Source: Pyxicephalus adspersus
Taxonomy: Eukaryota > Chordata > Amphibia > Anura > Pyxicephalidae
NCBI RefSeq assembly: GCF_032062135.1
Contig: NC_092859.1
Coordinates: 129,759,838-129,823,837 of the forward strand
Length of the DNA: 64,000 bases
Direction of reading: 5' to 3'
The notes beneath the pieces were generated by a model. That model did not search any database. It saw only the letters and a list, made by a program, of their open reading frames with translations, and was not told where the DNA came from. A program made the position numbers and the translations under genes. Positions 47,463 through 58,978 of this stretch are shown piece by piece (position 1 is the stretch's first letter; the number at the start of each line of letters is the position of its first letter).

Positions 47463-48041
47463 TACCGTGTTTCCCCGATGATAAGGCATCCCCACCAAAT
47501 AAGCCACCCCCCGAGTTTTGCTCAAACAATTAAAATAAAGCACCCCCCGCAAATAAGACATCCTCCGATACCTGATACTGTGTGCCTCTGTGTGACTCCT
47601 CGATGCTGGCTGCAGTGCAGAGTGAAACTGAAAGTAACTTCAAAGGACAAGCAAGCTGCTGATCCCTGCCCTAACAGAGTCTGTTACCCGGCGAGTCAGT
47701 GATCAGAAGGGGACAATCAATGGCACATACAGTAGTGATCAGAAAGGGGACAATCAATGGCACATGAGTGATCAGAAGGGGACAATCAATGGCACATGAG
47801 TGATCAGAAGGGGACAATCAATGGCACATGAGTGATCAGAAGGGGACAATCAATGGCACATGAGTGATCAGAAGGGGACAATCAATGGAACATGAGTGAT
47901 CATGAGTGATTTTCAACAATAAATGTGTACTGTAGTCTTCTTCATGGAAAAATCAGACATCCCCCCGAAAATAAGACCTAGGGCATATTTTGGCATTTCA
48001 AAAAATATAAGACAGTGCCTCATCATGGGGGAAACAGGGTA
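47463..48041 (+). mobile_element. TACCGTGTTTCCCC element
   Basis: Ends are 'taccgtgtttccccgatgat' and, on the right, 'catcatgggggaaacagggta', inverted with respect to each other. TA at both ends suggests a TA target site. The interior carries 'aagccaccccccgag'-type sequence, a minisatellite (47696-47900) and a closing 'aaaataagacctagggcata'. A second copy starts at 63915. Non-coding; superfamily not assigned with confidence. Confidence 0.8.
47696..47900. repeat. 32-bp minisatellite inside the TACCGTGTTTCCCC element
   Basis: The unit begins 'ggcacatgagtgatcagaag' and continues 'gggacaatcaat'; consecutive starts at 47761, 47793 and 47825 give an exact 32-base period. About six copies, the outer ones diverged. 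The core 'ggcacatgagtgatcagaag' is identical to units in the 39.5-kb array. Confidence 0.95.
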
Positions 48042-48599
48042 TTATCACAATTCAAGAAAACAGAAATATATTAGTATGAGTATAATATTTTTTTTTTAAT
48101 TTAAAAAATATATATATTTTAATGTATTTAATTTATTATTTTTACATGATTTTGTGTTTCAAACTTTATTTTACTCATACTATTATATTATACTGTAAAA
48201 TAAATTTTCATGAAAAACAATGTACCACTTTTAGACATATAAAACCGGTAAGAAATGTACCGCAAGGAAGGGTAAATCTGCAATTTTAATAGTCAGTATG
48301 TCATTCAACGATATTATTTTGTCTTTATGCATTGATGTGACTTTTAATACTTCTAAAAACATTTTATTAAACATAAACCCATACAACTTATAGAACAGGT
48401 TCAGACTGGTGGCTTAAGGCCACTAGCATAATTTTTAATTCTTCTGGGTGTACTTGGGGTTACTTAATAAATACTGAATCATGTGCTTTACATATGTAAA
48501 GTTTTAACATAAAGGTTATAAAAGAGCCCAGCGACTATTTGTATGGAGTAAATATTATTACAGTTAATTTATAAGGCATACTGCCCACAATGACATATC
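48042..48599. other. no gene seen
   Basis: Very AT-rich; nothing recognised. Confidence 0.45.
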
Positions 48600-49060
48600 A
48601 TTGCTTCTAGGAAATAAATGAAGATCTTTTACAAATGAACAACACTAATGCCTTCTTTTATGACTTGTCTCACAGGCCTAAAAATGCTGAATTTACGGTA
48701 ATTAAATGCGTTACTCAGAAATATTCACCAAGTGTTAAAACCATTAAACAAGCAAATTATAAATTACATGTGACATTTATGTCATCATCATCCTCCGTTC
48801 TTCCAGTAATTTTATTTTTTAGAAAGGTGGCTGCATTGTTACATATACAAGTAATGAAAAAATTGTCATAGTGAATGTGCCTTTATTCCTGGGAGGCCGC
48901 TAGTTCATTAGTAGAAACACTGAAATCTTGATGAGCAGCCACTGATCACCAAATGGAAAATGAACGGGGTTATAAATTAAAAGCAAACGGAATCATTAAC
49001 ATTTGCTGCTTGTATCTTGCAAGCACAGTAAATCATATGTATGGAGACAAAATACTATTA
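48600..49060. promoter_or_regulatory. candidate conserved non-coding element
   Basis: Repeat-free block with 'gctagttcattagtagaaac', 'ggggttataaattaaaagc' and 'aacggaatcattaac'. Suggested by texture only. Confidence 0.22.
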
Positions 49061-49228
49061 CTAATTAGGATTAATTTCTGTAAAAACAATGCACACAAAT
49101 GTATTTGATGAAAACTACCTCATTATTGTGTGGTTTAACATATATTATTTGGACTTATTTAGGAGGTGGGGATTGAAGTTCTTAAGTATATTTCCTCTAT
49201 GTGTTCACAATTGTGTTCAAAAACTGTA

Positions 49229-49632
49229 CAGGTAGTCCCCAGTCGCAATGTTGAATTTTTGTTTGTTTTTGTCTCAACATATTATTAGGTAGCATGGTAT
49301 CAGTTACTGTATAAAATCCTCACTGTGAGTTATTCACAAACAAAGCAAAAAAAAAAAAAAATATATAGAGCATAGACATTTAATAACTTCTGGAGCAAAG
49401 TTGTGCTGTGATATGCAAAAAGAAACAACTGCAGAGTTTGTCTTGGTCATTAAAGAGTTACAAGAGCTTGCAGAAGAGGTCAGTCTCAGCTGTGTTTAGC
49501 AAAAGATTTCTTCTGCAAGTCATGCAAACAGCCTTTCTCCAAGCCTCCGTCCTGCACAGAACAAGCAGAGAAGCCCCGTTTGTATCTAGGAGATGTCCGT
49601 ATGTCGGATGTCCTTAACCCGGGGACTACCTG
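49229..49632 (-). mobile_element. Tigger-like MITE, copy 2, inverted
   Basis: CAGGTAGTCCCCAG at the left and, read inward from the right, CAGGTAGTCCCCGGG, with TA directly outside both ends (49227-49228 and 49633-49634). The body is the reverse complement of 17848-18310 with moderate divergence. The 69-codon frame at 49408-49617 lies inside it and is not a gene. Confidence 0.82.
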
Positions 49633-49634
49633 TA

Positions 49635-50570
49635 TTAGGCTTTTAGTGGCTTTCCTGTCCAAGGCATCCTGTTTTTTATTTTACCCAAAATGTTAATGGG
49701 GCCTTTAAAGATTGAGGTGCTCAAAGCACAGAATGCTTCTAAATTGTGTGCTCTTAACCACATCACAATATATGGTTCACATCGTCTTCACCCTCTTTCC
49801 ACAGTAAAAAAACAGGAATTACACCAATAAGATCTCTTTTCTGTGACTGAAACTGTCCTGCTGCTGGATAATTTTACACTAATTTATCATTTATTTTTTA
49901 TTAAAAAAAAAACATTTGTCTGCGCACTATGTTTCTTATATATTTCAACCTAGCTTTGCTCAGTAAAACTTTTATGCCACTAATAATTTTTTACACTACT
50001 TTATCTCCTGCTGTCATCTTCATACTTAAAGGAAAATATTTCCCTGTGCCTGTGAAAAAATCCGTCTTTACATTTTAGCCTATTTTAGCTCAATAAATTG
50101 TCCCACCGCTGTACAATTTTTGCAGTGCTGTATCATCTCTGGACCTCAATATTTTTAATGAGAGTTTTACAGAAAGCACATGATGGCAAGACAGTTTTGT
50201 ATCAGAACTTACAGGGACAGCCTTATATAATGGCTATTTTATATCTACCAGTTAAGCAGACCTATTTCTGATTGATGAAAACCATGTATTTTAAGCAACA
50301 ATGATTCAGATTAGGGTGTTCTTGCTGTAGGTAAGCCATGGTTAACAAAAAAAGAAGCCAAATATATACTCTACTCTAGTGTCCAGTGTCTAGAGTACAC
50401 AGACACTGGTCCTGTCTGTGAAAATGATACTGTTCCTCAAAACCACATACTGCTTTAATGCATCCTAAACCCTTTCATTTAAATTTTTTTTTTTTCAAAA
50501 TGTACCCACGGCAGTGCTCAGCTTCCAATGCCTTTTTGACATTGTCATGTCTTCTAACCCTGACATTTAT
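49635..50570. other. no gene seen
   Basis: AT-rich; nothing recognised. Confidence 0.45.
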
Positions 50571-51167
50571 TACCGTATTTTTTGCCCTATAAGACGCACT
50601 TTTTCTTCCCCAAAACTGGGGGGGAAAAGTTTGTGCGTCCTATACGAGAAATGTGTTATAAAATAATTAAAATAAGATACTCACCCGATNNNNNNNNNNN
50701 NNNNNNNNNNNNNNNNNNNNNNNNNNNNNNNNNNNNNNNNNNNNNNNNNNNNNNNNNNNNNNNNNNNNNNNNNNNNNNNNNNNNNNNNNNNNNNNNNNNN
50801 NNNNNNNNNNNNNNNNNNNNNNNNNNNNNNNNNNNNNNNNNNNNNNNNNNNNNNNNNNNNNNNNNNNNNNNNNNNNNNNNNNNNNNNNNNNNNNNNNNNN
50901 NNNNNNNNNNNNNNNNNNNNNNNNNNNNNNNNNNNNNNNNNNNNNNNNNNNNNNNNNNNNNNNNNNNNNNNNNNNNNNNNNNNNNNNNNNNNNNNNNNNN
51001 NNNNNNNNNNNNNNNNNNNNNNNNNNNNNNNNNNNNNNNNNNNNNNNNNNNNNNNNNNNNNNNNNNNNNNNNNNGTGATCAGAAGGGGAATAATCTTTCA
51101 GAATCTTTTTTTTCTAGATTTTCCTCCTTTAAAATTGGGTGCGTCTTATGCGGCGAAAAATACGGTA
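50571..51167 (+). mobile_element. TACCGTATTTTTTGC element, with assembly gap
   Basis: Left end 'taccgtattttttgccctat', right end 'cttatgcggcgaaaaatacg' closing in 'gta' at 51167; these are inverted repeats of each other and both ends are present. The left 120 bases and the right 90 bases match the nested element at 39222-39733 almost exactly. Bases 50690-51074 are Ns. The sequence after the gap starts with 'gtgatcagaaggggaataat', the last unit of the family's minisatellite. Confidence 0.85.
50690..51074. other. assembly gap, 385 Ns
   Basis: A run of 385 N. The open frame that formally crosses it (50582-51172) is an artefact of treating N codons as open. Confidence 1.
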
Positions 51168-51239
51168 ACTGAAATTTCGGTGGAATATGCTGGATTTTAT
51201 TGTGTCTAAAAATTAGGACGATGCCCCCTGCGTCCTTAC

Positions 51240-51690
51240 TTATATTATTGCATTGTTGTCAGGATCGAGGGTCAGGCTCAGAGTCCAGGACTGGAACCGC
51301 AAGCAAGCTCACAGTGAAGGCAGGCCTGGTTTGGTTACTACAATAGCAATATAATCCAAGAAGCGTAATCCGAAGATTAATTGGTAAATAGGCATCCAAA
51401 GATTGGTACACAGGTAGTCTGCAAACAGGATCAGTAGTAACAAATGCAAAATATTGTCAGGAGCACAATAATCTGGCACACAAAAAGCTTCACACAACCC
51501 TTTTATAGGTGGGAAGAGCGCAGGAGTTCAGAGTTCACCCAAAAACAGGATCAGGCAAGGTTTAACTAAGGGATCAGGTACAGAGCTATCCAGCACTTCA
51601 GGTGGCTCAGTTCAATGGTACACTGCCAGCCACCGCAGAAGCCCCAGGTCCCATTTCTGACAATTGTAGAGAACGACGTCAATCTCTGTG
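51240..51690 (-). repeat. unclassified interspersed repeat
   Basis: Starts 'gttgtcaggatcgagggtca' and ends 'gccccaggtcccatttctga', with many 'caggatcag' and 'ggtacac' words. Compositionally unlike its AT-rich neighbours. It may be an LTR-like repeat related to 40080-40480; no proteins or TSD found. Confidence 0.4.
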
Positions 51691-53059
51691 AACACAACAA
51701 AGAGCGCCTTAGAGAGGAGGTTTAGAAGATTGGTTTACAGAAGAGGGGCCTGGAAAGCAATATAATAGGTTATTTAAAAGTAATTTTGACTTGCCCATGG
51801 ACAAAATGAGCATTTAATGAGCATTTAAAGCATGGAATTAGCAGAGTTGTATTTTGTTAAACTTTGTTACTTGAGTATTGTTTTGTTAAAGGCAGGCTAC
51901 TACCACACTACAAGGGGATTTTTTTTCTGGAATTAGGCTTTATTAAACAATATTCCCAATACACAGCTAATTCTATATGATTAAGATGTTGCAACTTTCA
52001 TTTTTTAACTAAGAGAGATGCTTTCTTTGCTTGCAGTCTTTGTTTCCTGTAGAGAAACAGAATGGAAATTACAGTTGCTTCTATTTCCTGCAAGGTGTTA
52101 GTAGATGCAATACACCTGGAATCTGTAATGAGCATGTAAAAGTAACTTATAGCTTGAGTTTAAAGCACATTTACACTCCCCAGTTGAATATGGATCCACA
52201 ACATAATGAAAGGCTTTTTTACAAAACTGGAATTTAAGAACTTCCTAACATAATATAGAAGTTATATAACATTGTGCTATGACCTGTACACCTGAATTTC
52301 GGATGTCAAAACTATACATAACGCAGTAAAATGGATCACAAAAAGAATGGATTTGTTTTAATATCTGTTACAAGGTGGAAGTATTTGTGGAACTACAAGT
52401 GTCAGGAAGGGTTAAGAAAAGCTGGTTTGGTGTGGTCTAATTATAAGTTAGTACTTATCTTCCTGTGTTAAGGTTTTCCTGTATTGTGAGAAAAATAGTC
52501 AAATGATGGTCATATAGTGCATGGGCATATCCAGGACACTTCAATATGGCTTTAGAAAATACTGCTTGAAAAGCTGTATTATCAGTTATATTCCCTTATA
52601 TAGTTAATGAACCTTTTCTGTATCAGTTTATTCTGTTTGTTTTTATTTAGACATTTTATCCTAAATTATTTGCAGGATGTTTCCAAGGTTTATTTTCACA
52701 TTATTATTGGAAGAGCTTTGTTCTTGAGATTCCTCCAGTATATGTACCATTCCACATGGAATAAATAGTTAAATGACATGATTTCAATATTTAAATAATA
52801 TTATTCATAACCTGGCAGGTGTTTGAGTATAGAAAATTCACAGCAAAATCTATTGCATCCTTATGTCCCATTGCACAGCTTCTGAAAGAAAGCAATGTGC
52901 ATTTGTGAAAGATTGTAATTATAGGAGGAATATCTTTTAACTAGCTTTCCTGTAATTTTGCTCTAGTTGAAAACAAAGCAATATATGCACATCAAGCTGT
53001 GAATTCTAATGAGCAATATCACTAATGTGCATAAGCTTGGCACCCCTTCTTTAGCAATG
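51691..53059. other. mostly unannotated; one foldback arm
   Basis: A single reverse-orientation arm related to the 13.6-kb foldback is at about 51914-51945. The rest is AT-rich with no recognised gene. Confidence 0.4.
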
Positions 53060-53360
53060 TTTTAAAAATAGTGTCACCAGCGAGTTGGCCATCTTGCAGA
53101 TTACCTGTGCGTTCAACCTCATTAGCAGAGGTCTGCTTATCTGCTATGCAGTGATTATTCCTAATGAAAAATTTCATGGCAATGCTATTTCATCATAGCC
53201 TGCAGACATACCGCTCCACTTCATTGAAACTAAATTTATAGATAGGTGAAAACTACCATGCAGACAGAGATTGCAGAAGTGATGACTTGTCTGCTGCAAA
53301 TATACTTCAAAGAATGCTGCAGAGATATTTAAAGAATGGCACCAGTTTTGTTTCACCGGT
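53060..53360. promoter_or_regulatory. candidate conserved non-coding element
   Basis: Repeat-free block with balanced composition: 'aacctcattagcagaggtct', 'ttattcctaatgaaaaattt', 'caccggtgatcatgcaac'. Clustered TAAT-type cores. No alignment performed. Confidence 0.28.
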
Positions 53361-53686
53361 GATCATGCAACATATTCATAGATCCAGTACACCCAAACAC
53401 ACCTGTCATTTTTACATACTAAAAACACATTAAATAAATAGTTGAGCAGCTACATTACAGCTAAAAAGGTGTTCTATTTCGGACTCCTGAAAAGAGTCTT
53501 TGGCACTAAAAGAAGGCATCAATGAATCCATATATTATAGCAAATAAGCATAAGTAAGGACTTTAAAGGAGAGCTGACTTATTATGGACCTAATGGCCTT
53601 ATATGTTGGTAAAGTGGCAGACAGCCATAAAAACTACAGGAGCACTTCTGTGGGTGCAGCAACAGACAAAATTATGGATGTGTTTC

Positions 53687-53972
53687 CTTTAAACCAGTGA
53701 CATGGGGTAAACCTCATGAAATAACCTTCAAGTCTTTGGGGAACTCCTACTACAAATACTACATCCACAGCTCATAGTACATTAGTGTGGTGGTCAGTGG
53801 GAAGAATTCCTCTTACATTGCTGGCCACTGGGAAAAATGTCTCCCTTACAGAGAGCCAAAAACACCATTGACCAAGAAGCACAAACTGCTCATTGCTCTA
53901 GGAACCCCTGGTAATCTCTGGAGGAACATCAGGGTTCCGCTGAAACCCTGGTTGAGAAACACTCCTTTAAAT
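53687..53972 (+). mobile_element. hAT-like MITE with 8-bp TSD, copy 1
   Basis: The element (53695-53964) starts CAGTGACATGGGG and ends 'ccctggttgagaaacactc'. It is flanked by CTTTAAAC and CTTTAAAT, a 7-of-8 match in the position of an 8-bp TSD. TTGAGAAACACT-type ends are known from vertebrate hAT (Charlie-like) elements. It matches 63324-63609. The 76-codon frame within it is not a gene. Confidence 0.8.
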
Positions 53973-55139
53973 GTTTTTTTATTTCATTCACAAATAGACT
54001 ATTGCATAGCATTGTGACACCTAGGGCTTTAAGGGCAAGGTTGGAAATACACAACCACTTTAAATAACATTCACAATTCATACCTTAAATCTGTACATAA
54101 TATATAGTAAGCAAATGGTATTGTACCCAGCCTCTTTTATAGGATTGAAGCCTGCTTGGGTAGTTAAGGGGGAAGGCAATGAGAGTGAGCCTCCTCTCCC
54201 TCTCCCTATACCATACTGGACCCAATGCCTTCGTTTGAACATGGGACTATCAACAGGTCCTATTCTCCACATAAGGTAAGATTTTTTTGGGTGAGCTCAT
54301 AGTGGCCCCCTGATACCTGCCACCTCATCTAGGGGAATGAGTGCAAGGGGTACATAGGCATTCCTTGCATATTCCCAGAAGGAGTTAAAATGCAAAGAAA
54401 GACTTTCACACAAAGATAAAATCTCTTTTATCTCCTTTCTACTTTTGATTTAATAAAAAAAAAACACAACACATACATAGCTATATTTTGCTTAAAATGT
54501 GTTAGTCAGGACAAATCCCAATTATTAATGCTAAACTGTCACACCTCCACCACAAATTGACTACATACCTGCTGTGCTGTGCTGTGTTAAAAGAAAATCT
54601 CTGTAATCCTTGTGGCATTTGCACAAAATCCACACATTCATTCAAAGATAAATTAAGTTGGTTTATTAGTAGTAGTAGACCTTGATCCTTTTTTGGAAAT
54701 AGATTAGGAGCTATTTCCAAAAAAGGATCAAGGTGCAAATAATACCCACACATATAAAAACCTAACTTTGAATGCATATTATTTTTTTTTTAATTAATTT
54801 TTTTAGGTCCTATAAAATAATCTATGATCAATGAAGTCACCCAGGGATTTTAATCCACATCAATCACAATGAGCAATAAACATTGATGTTAACATGTCTC
54901 ACTCCTCCTGCTACATGACAGATATCTGGCACTTCAGTAATATAACAAGGAAACCCTTTGGTTTTTCTGCAGAACCTGTTGTTGACAGATTCATCCAGCC
55001 GCAAAAATATTATTCAGATGAGTCTGGTTTACATGAAGTGTATTGAAGAATACAAAAACAAGAAAAATACAGGACTTTATCGGCAGTGGATTTGTAAAAA
55101 GTTATCACATACCTTTTATTTCCTTCATTAAGACACATT
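53973..55139. other. no gene seen, apart from one hairpin
   Basis: 54150-54350 is GC-richer ('ctcctctccctctccctata') and includes 'cataaggtaagattttt', but no protein or repeat was recognised. The hairpin at 54680-54733 is listed separately. Confidence 0.4.
54680..54733. repeat. perfect 23-bp-arm hairpin
   Basis: 54680-54702 and 54711-54733 are exact reverse complements around the loop 'attaggag'. Flanks show no transposon termini. Confidence 0.95.
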
Positions 55140-55562
55140 AGTTAAAATATGCATGCCTCTTCCCTTATACCACGTTTCAGGAAGAGTTAATCAACATTGT
55201 TAGCATACATAAGCTAGATACATTGTATACATTACATATGATGACATCATCCGACGCATTTCACAGACTGTGTCCGCTTCCTCAGGGATGTATATGGTAC
55301 AGCTAGTGGGTGTATTAGCACTACAACATGTACAAAAGACCAGAATAATTACAGCTCTATTATATAACAAAGTACAACTCTATCATATACATCAATTCTT
55401 CAATACAACCAAATTATTCTGTACATACCAAAAAGTTTGCAAAATGCGTTGGATGATCTCATCATATGTAATGTGTACAATGTATCTAGCCCATGTATGC
55501 TAACAATGTTGATTAACTCAACTTAACTTGGTATAAGGGAAGAGGCATGTATATTTTAACTG
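55140..55562. mobile_element. long inverted-repeat element
   Basis: Arms 55140-55261 and 55441-55562 are reverse complements over about 120 bases with roughly 90% agreement ('catgcctcttcccttatacc' against its inverse). The inner end of the left arm carries 'gacgcatttcacag...gcttcctcaggga', reading CCTGAGGAAG and then AAATGCGTCGGAT on the minus strand. This is similar to the core of the 17-kb element; the right arm keeps only 'aaatgcgttggat'. Non-coding interior of about 180 bases. Confidence 0.8.
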
Positions 55563-56155
55563 TTGGCAACTAAAAGGCAGACTAAACTAATAAAAGGAAT
55601 GGAGGAGCTCAGCTATGAAGGGAAATTAGCTGAACTAAATCTATTCTCCCTTGAGAAGAGATGTTTACGGGGGGATTTGATATACGGGGGGATATAAAAA
55701 TATATAAATGGTCCATATAGAGAACTCTTGTCCAAAGGGCACTCTTTGCGTCTGGAGGAAAAGAAGTTTAAGTTTCGGATAAGGAGGGGATTCCTCACTG
55801 TAAGGTCTGTGAAAATTTAGAATCAGCTCCCTTAGGAAGTAGTTTAAGCAAGTTCTATAGATTGCTTTAAGAAAAAGCTGGATGTTTTTCTAGAAGCACA
55901 GAATATAACCGGGTATTAAGGATTTAAAGTACAGATAACAGCGACTGTTTGATCCAGGGAACATCCGATTGCCTCATTGAATCAGGAAGGATTTTTTTCC
56001 CCTGTTGAAGCAAACTCTACCAGGGATTTTTCTTCCTCTGGATCAACTATGTCTCATAGGGTTTTATATCTGGGATATGTTTATTTCCCTAGTGGTTGAA
56101 CTTGATGGACCTATGTATTTTTCTACCTGACTTACTATGTAACAAATGATGGAAG
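55563..56155 (+). pseudogene. LINE 3' end, reverse-transcriptase tail (CR1/L2-like)
   Basis: Translation across frames gives '[14 protein letters not shown]' near 55650-55690, then 'SLRLEEKKFKFRIRRGFLTV' near 55745-55805 followed by 'RSVKI' and a Trp-like position: the pattern of CR1/L2-type ORF2 C-termini. A 3' tail follows, ending 'ctgacttactatgtaac' at about 56143. The copy is 5'-truncated and abuts the inverted-repeat element. Exact clade not determined. Confidence 0.65.
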
Positions 56156-56947
56156 CAGTCACTATAGTAAACCATATTTTTTTAATACACAGTGCAGTAG
56201 GTGTCTGCTAACAATCCACCAAAATAATTTACCCCTTTGCACAGCAACACTACATTTGACAATAACATGCGCATTGTTGTAGATAGAAAATGTGCCTGCC
56301 AGCAGTGTATATCTGACTTATTTAGCATTAGTTATTACAAATGTGCTGCAAACTAGCTTACAAGAATAGGATTTCTGTTGTGAAACACTACTTCACGATG
56401 CCGGCTATACATATCTAATGTGCAAAACAATGTTGCCTGTGCAGGATCCCAGGGTTGGATTTAAATGTACTTTTGGTTAGCTACCTGGTAATGCTTTTGT
56501 ATTTATTTTCTATTATTTTGTTCTATTTCAAATCAATAGTTATGTATAATTAAACTTAGAAAATAACTTGTTTTTATTTACAAACAATTCTGAATATGTC
56601 TAAAGCATTTTAACAAAACACTTTAAGCCTGTACAAAGCCAACAATGAAATACAATTATTCAAGAACAGCAAGAAAGATATTAAATAATTTTAAGAAGTA
56701 CATTTAAACAACTGTTGAATTTTTGATTTCTAAATAAAAAAATAACTATTAAACCCAAACCACAGTCAAGTAGATAGATTGATTTGAAATATATAAAGGC
56801 CAAAGATCCATTGCTTTTGTGTGTGGTGAGTCTTATGATCCAAATTCTATAATCCTTGTGTGAGCTGCTTTCAATTCAGCATTCTATTCACCAACTGAAA
56901 TTGTAGCTGCCTGCAATAAAACAATGAATGTAGTCGCTAAGGAATAA

Positions 56948-56996
<49 letters not shown>

Positions 56997-57529
56997 TAAA
57001 TTACACTTTTTACCAGTATAGTTTTAATAATTTTAAAGGCTCTGAGTGCAAGCAACCAAAATGTAGTTCTCATCTGAAGGTTGTATTTGAAATGGTTTTG
57101 TAGTTAAAGCTTTGGTCGGCTTCTTCAGTACAACATATTGTTGTGATCACCAGAAAATGAAGGTCATTTCAGCATTCAGAGGAAGATATGCATTACATCC
57201 ACCTTCAGGGTATTACTGGGGTTAAAATTAAATTTTCACAAGACCAAACATAATATAATCTGATTGGTTGCTGTGATTTACTATACTTTACATATAGTCA
57301 CTACACTTTCTACTCACTAAATGAGCTTAATATATTTGTAGAACATAAAACCTTATCCAATTATGAAGACTTGGAAATTTTGGCTTTATTTTATTCTCTT
57401 AGTTTACTGTGTACAGATTTGTCTAATAATGCTTTTTTTTTTACAAAACTTATAAAACACATTGCTCTTGTTACAATCATGAAATTCCGTATTCAAGACA
57501 TGAGTGACTGCATTTTGCTATGTAATGTC
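56156..57529. other. no gene seen
   Basis: AT-rich, containing the (TA)n tract listed separately. No recognised proteins. Confidence 0.45.
56951..56997. repeat. (TA)n microsatellite
   Basis: About 23 TA units with one interruption ('tacatata'). The overlapping 61-codon minus frame is a repeat artefact. Confidence 0.95.
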
Positions 57530-57975
57530 ATTTTTTTAAAGTGTTTTATTAATCATACATTATGGGGACAGCATACATTTAGGGAGAAAAAATGCAGATT
57601 TGGCTCTCTGCGGAAAGTTTTTAGCTGCAAAACAGTTGACATGATTGATTCATGATTAACGGCACGAGCCCACTGTGTTATGAATGATCAATGAACATTA
57701 TCATCAGAACAATGTCATGCTGTTACAATTATGGCGCATCATAAATGCAAACATAATTGCATTGTATTTAATGATCTCATTAGAGGTTTCTTTCGGGAGA
57801 AAAAATTGAAGGGCGCCATAAAGCTCAGTAGTCCTTTGGAATTATTTTTGCATATTAGCCAAAAAGAAATGCAGTCAATGTACATAGGGAAGATTTACAA
57901 GGACACTCTAAATAAGATGCATACTTGGTACACAGGAAATTTCTGTCTCCGCAGACCCATGAAAAGTGTATGAAC
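57530..57975. promoter_or_regulatory. candidate conserved non-coding element
   Basis: The best candidate in the window. Repeat-free, with dense developmental-type words: 'catgattgattcatgattaa', 'gttacaattatggcgcatca', 'ataaatgcaaacataattgc' (POU-like ATGCAAA) and 'ttaatgatctcattagagg'. Open frames at 57371-57655 and 57731-57973 show no recognisable protein. No alignment could be run. Confidence 0.38.
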
Positions 57976-58978
57976 ATTGTAGTTATACCTGGGTGCAGAT
58001 GTTAGCTTGAAAATAGAATTAACCTGATGCACATTTGATATTATAAAATGCTTAAATAACTGTAACTGTTGCACCTTAATTAAGAAAATGTATTCAATGG
58101 CTATATCAAATGGTACGTGTAAATTAAAAGCAGATTTAACTCTTTAGTAATCAGTAATTAATGAACTGAAAAAGTATGACCAAGAAATTTCCAATAATTT
58201 TTAAAATGAGTGTTGACTGGTTCTGTGCCACTCATTAGCCTATTTTCTTAAATATTATTGGTGGCCCATTTTTTTTATGATTTAAACTATCCTTCCTCTG
58301 TCTCATTTGAACCTAACAGGAATTTGAGGATGACCTCCTCCATTGACAGGGCCACATTGAGAGACCAAACTACCATAGACAAACATGTGTAGAAAGATGG
58401 CCTTAGCACATGTAGCAGGTTCTTCTTCTTTTCTTGCATTCTTTTTTTGTAACACAAACCTTGGTTAAGAAAATATATTTTGATCACATGTAGCAGTTTT
58501 TGTATTACATTTTAGATACAAGCCTTGACAAGGGGTTATAGTATATTGTAAGTAGAATTTGTAATTGGAAGTAGCTTGCTGTTTGCTTTCTATAGTGACT
58601 ATATATTGGGACAGACAATTAAAGCAGCTGTATGTTCAACAAACTTTTTTTACACCTTTTATATCATACCACTTCCCAACTCCATGATGTTACACTCTGT
58701 CATTATGATTCAGTTGTGAATAAGTTATTACACGACTCCTATTTAACAGAATGGTAGAGAAAGACTTCGTACGTAAAAAAATCGAAAATCACCTTCATCT
58801 TCTCAACGATTTTGTCGGTACTATGTTCGGGGGATTTGCAATTAACTAAAAAAGCATTTTGTGCTTACAAGTAAAAATGGTCAAAAAATAAAAAGTCTAG
58901 TTTTTTTACCACAAGCTCTAAATGTTTCCCAAAACACACAAACAAAGGAAAATAGCAATTTTAACACTCCCTTCTCGT
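57976..58978. other. no gene seen
   Basis: AT-rich; nothing recognised. Confidence 0.45.

Noticed and set aside
45601..47702. Plus-strand open frames of 61-106 codons
   Set aside because: Most are antisense shadows of the DIRS element, which is coded on the minus strand; the last (47478-47702) lies in the next transposon.
50582..51172. 196-codon open frame
   Set aside because: Most of it is the N gap, and the ends lie in a transposon; not a gene.
55613..55798. Minus-strand frame of 61 codons
   Set aside because: Antisense of the LINE reverse-transcriptase tail.
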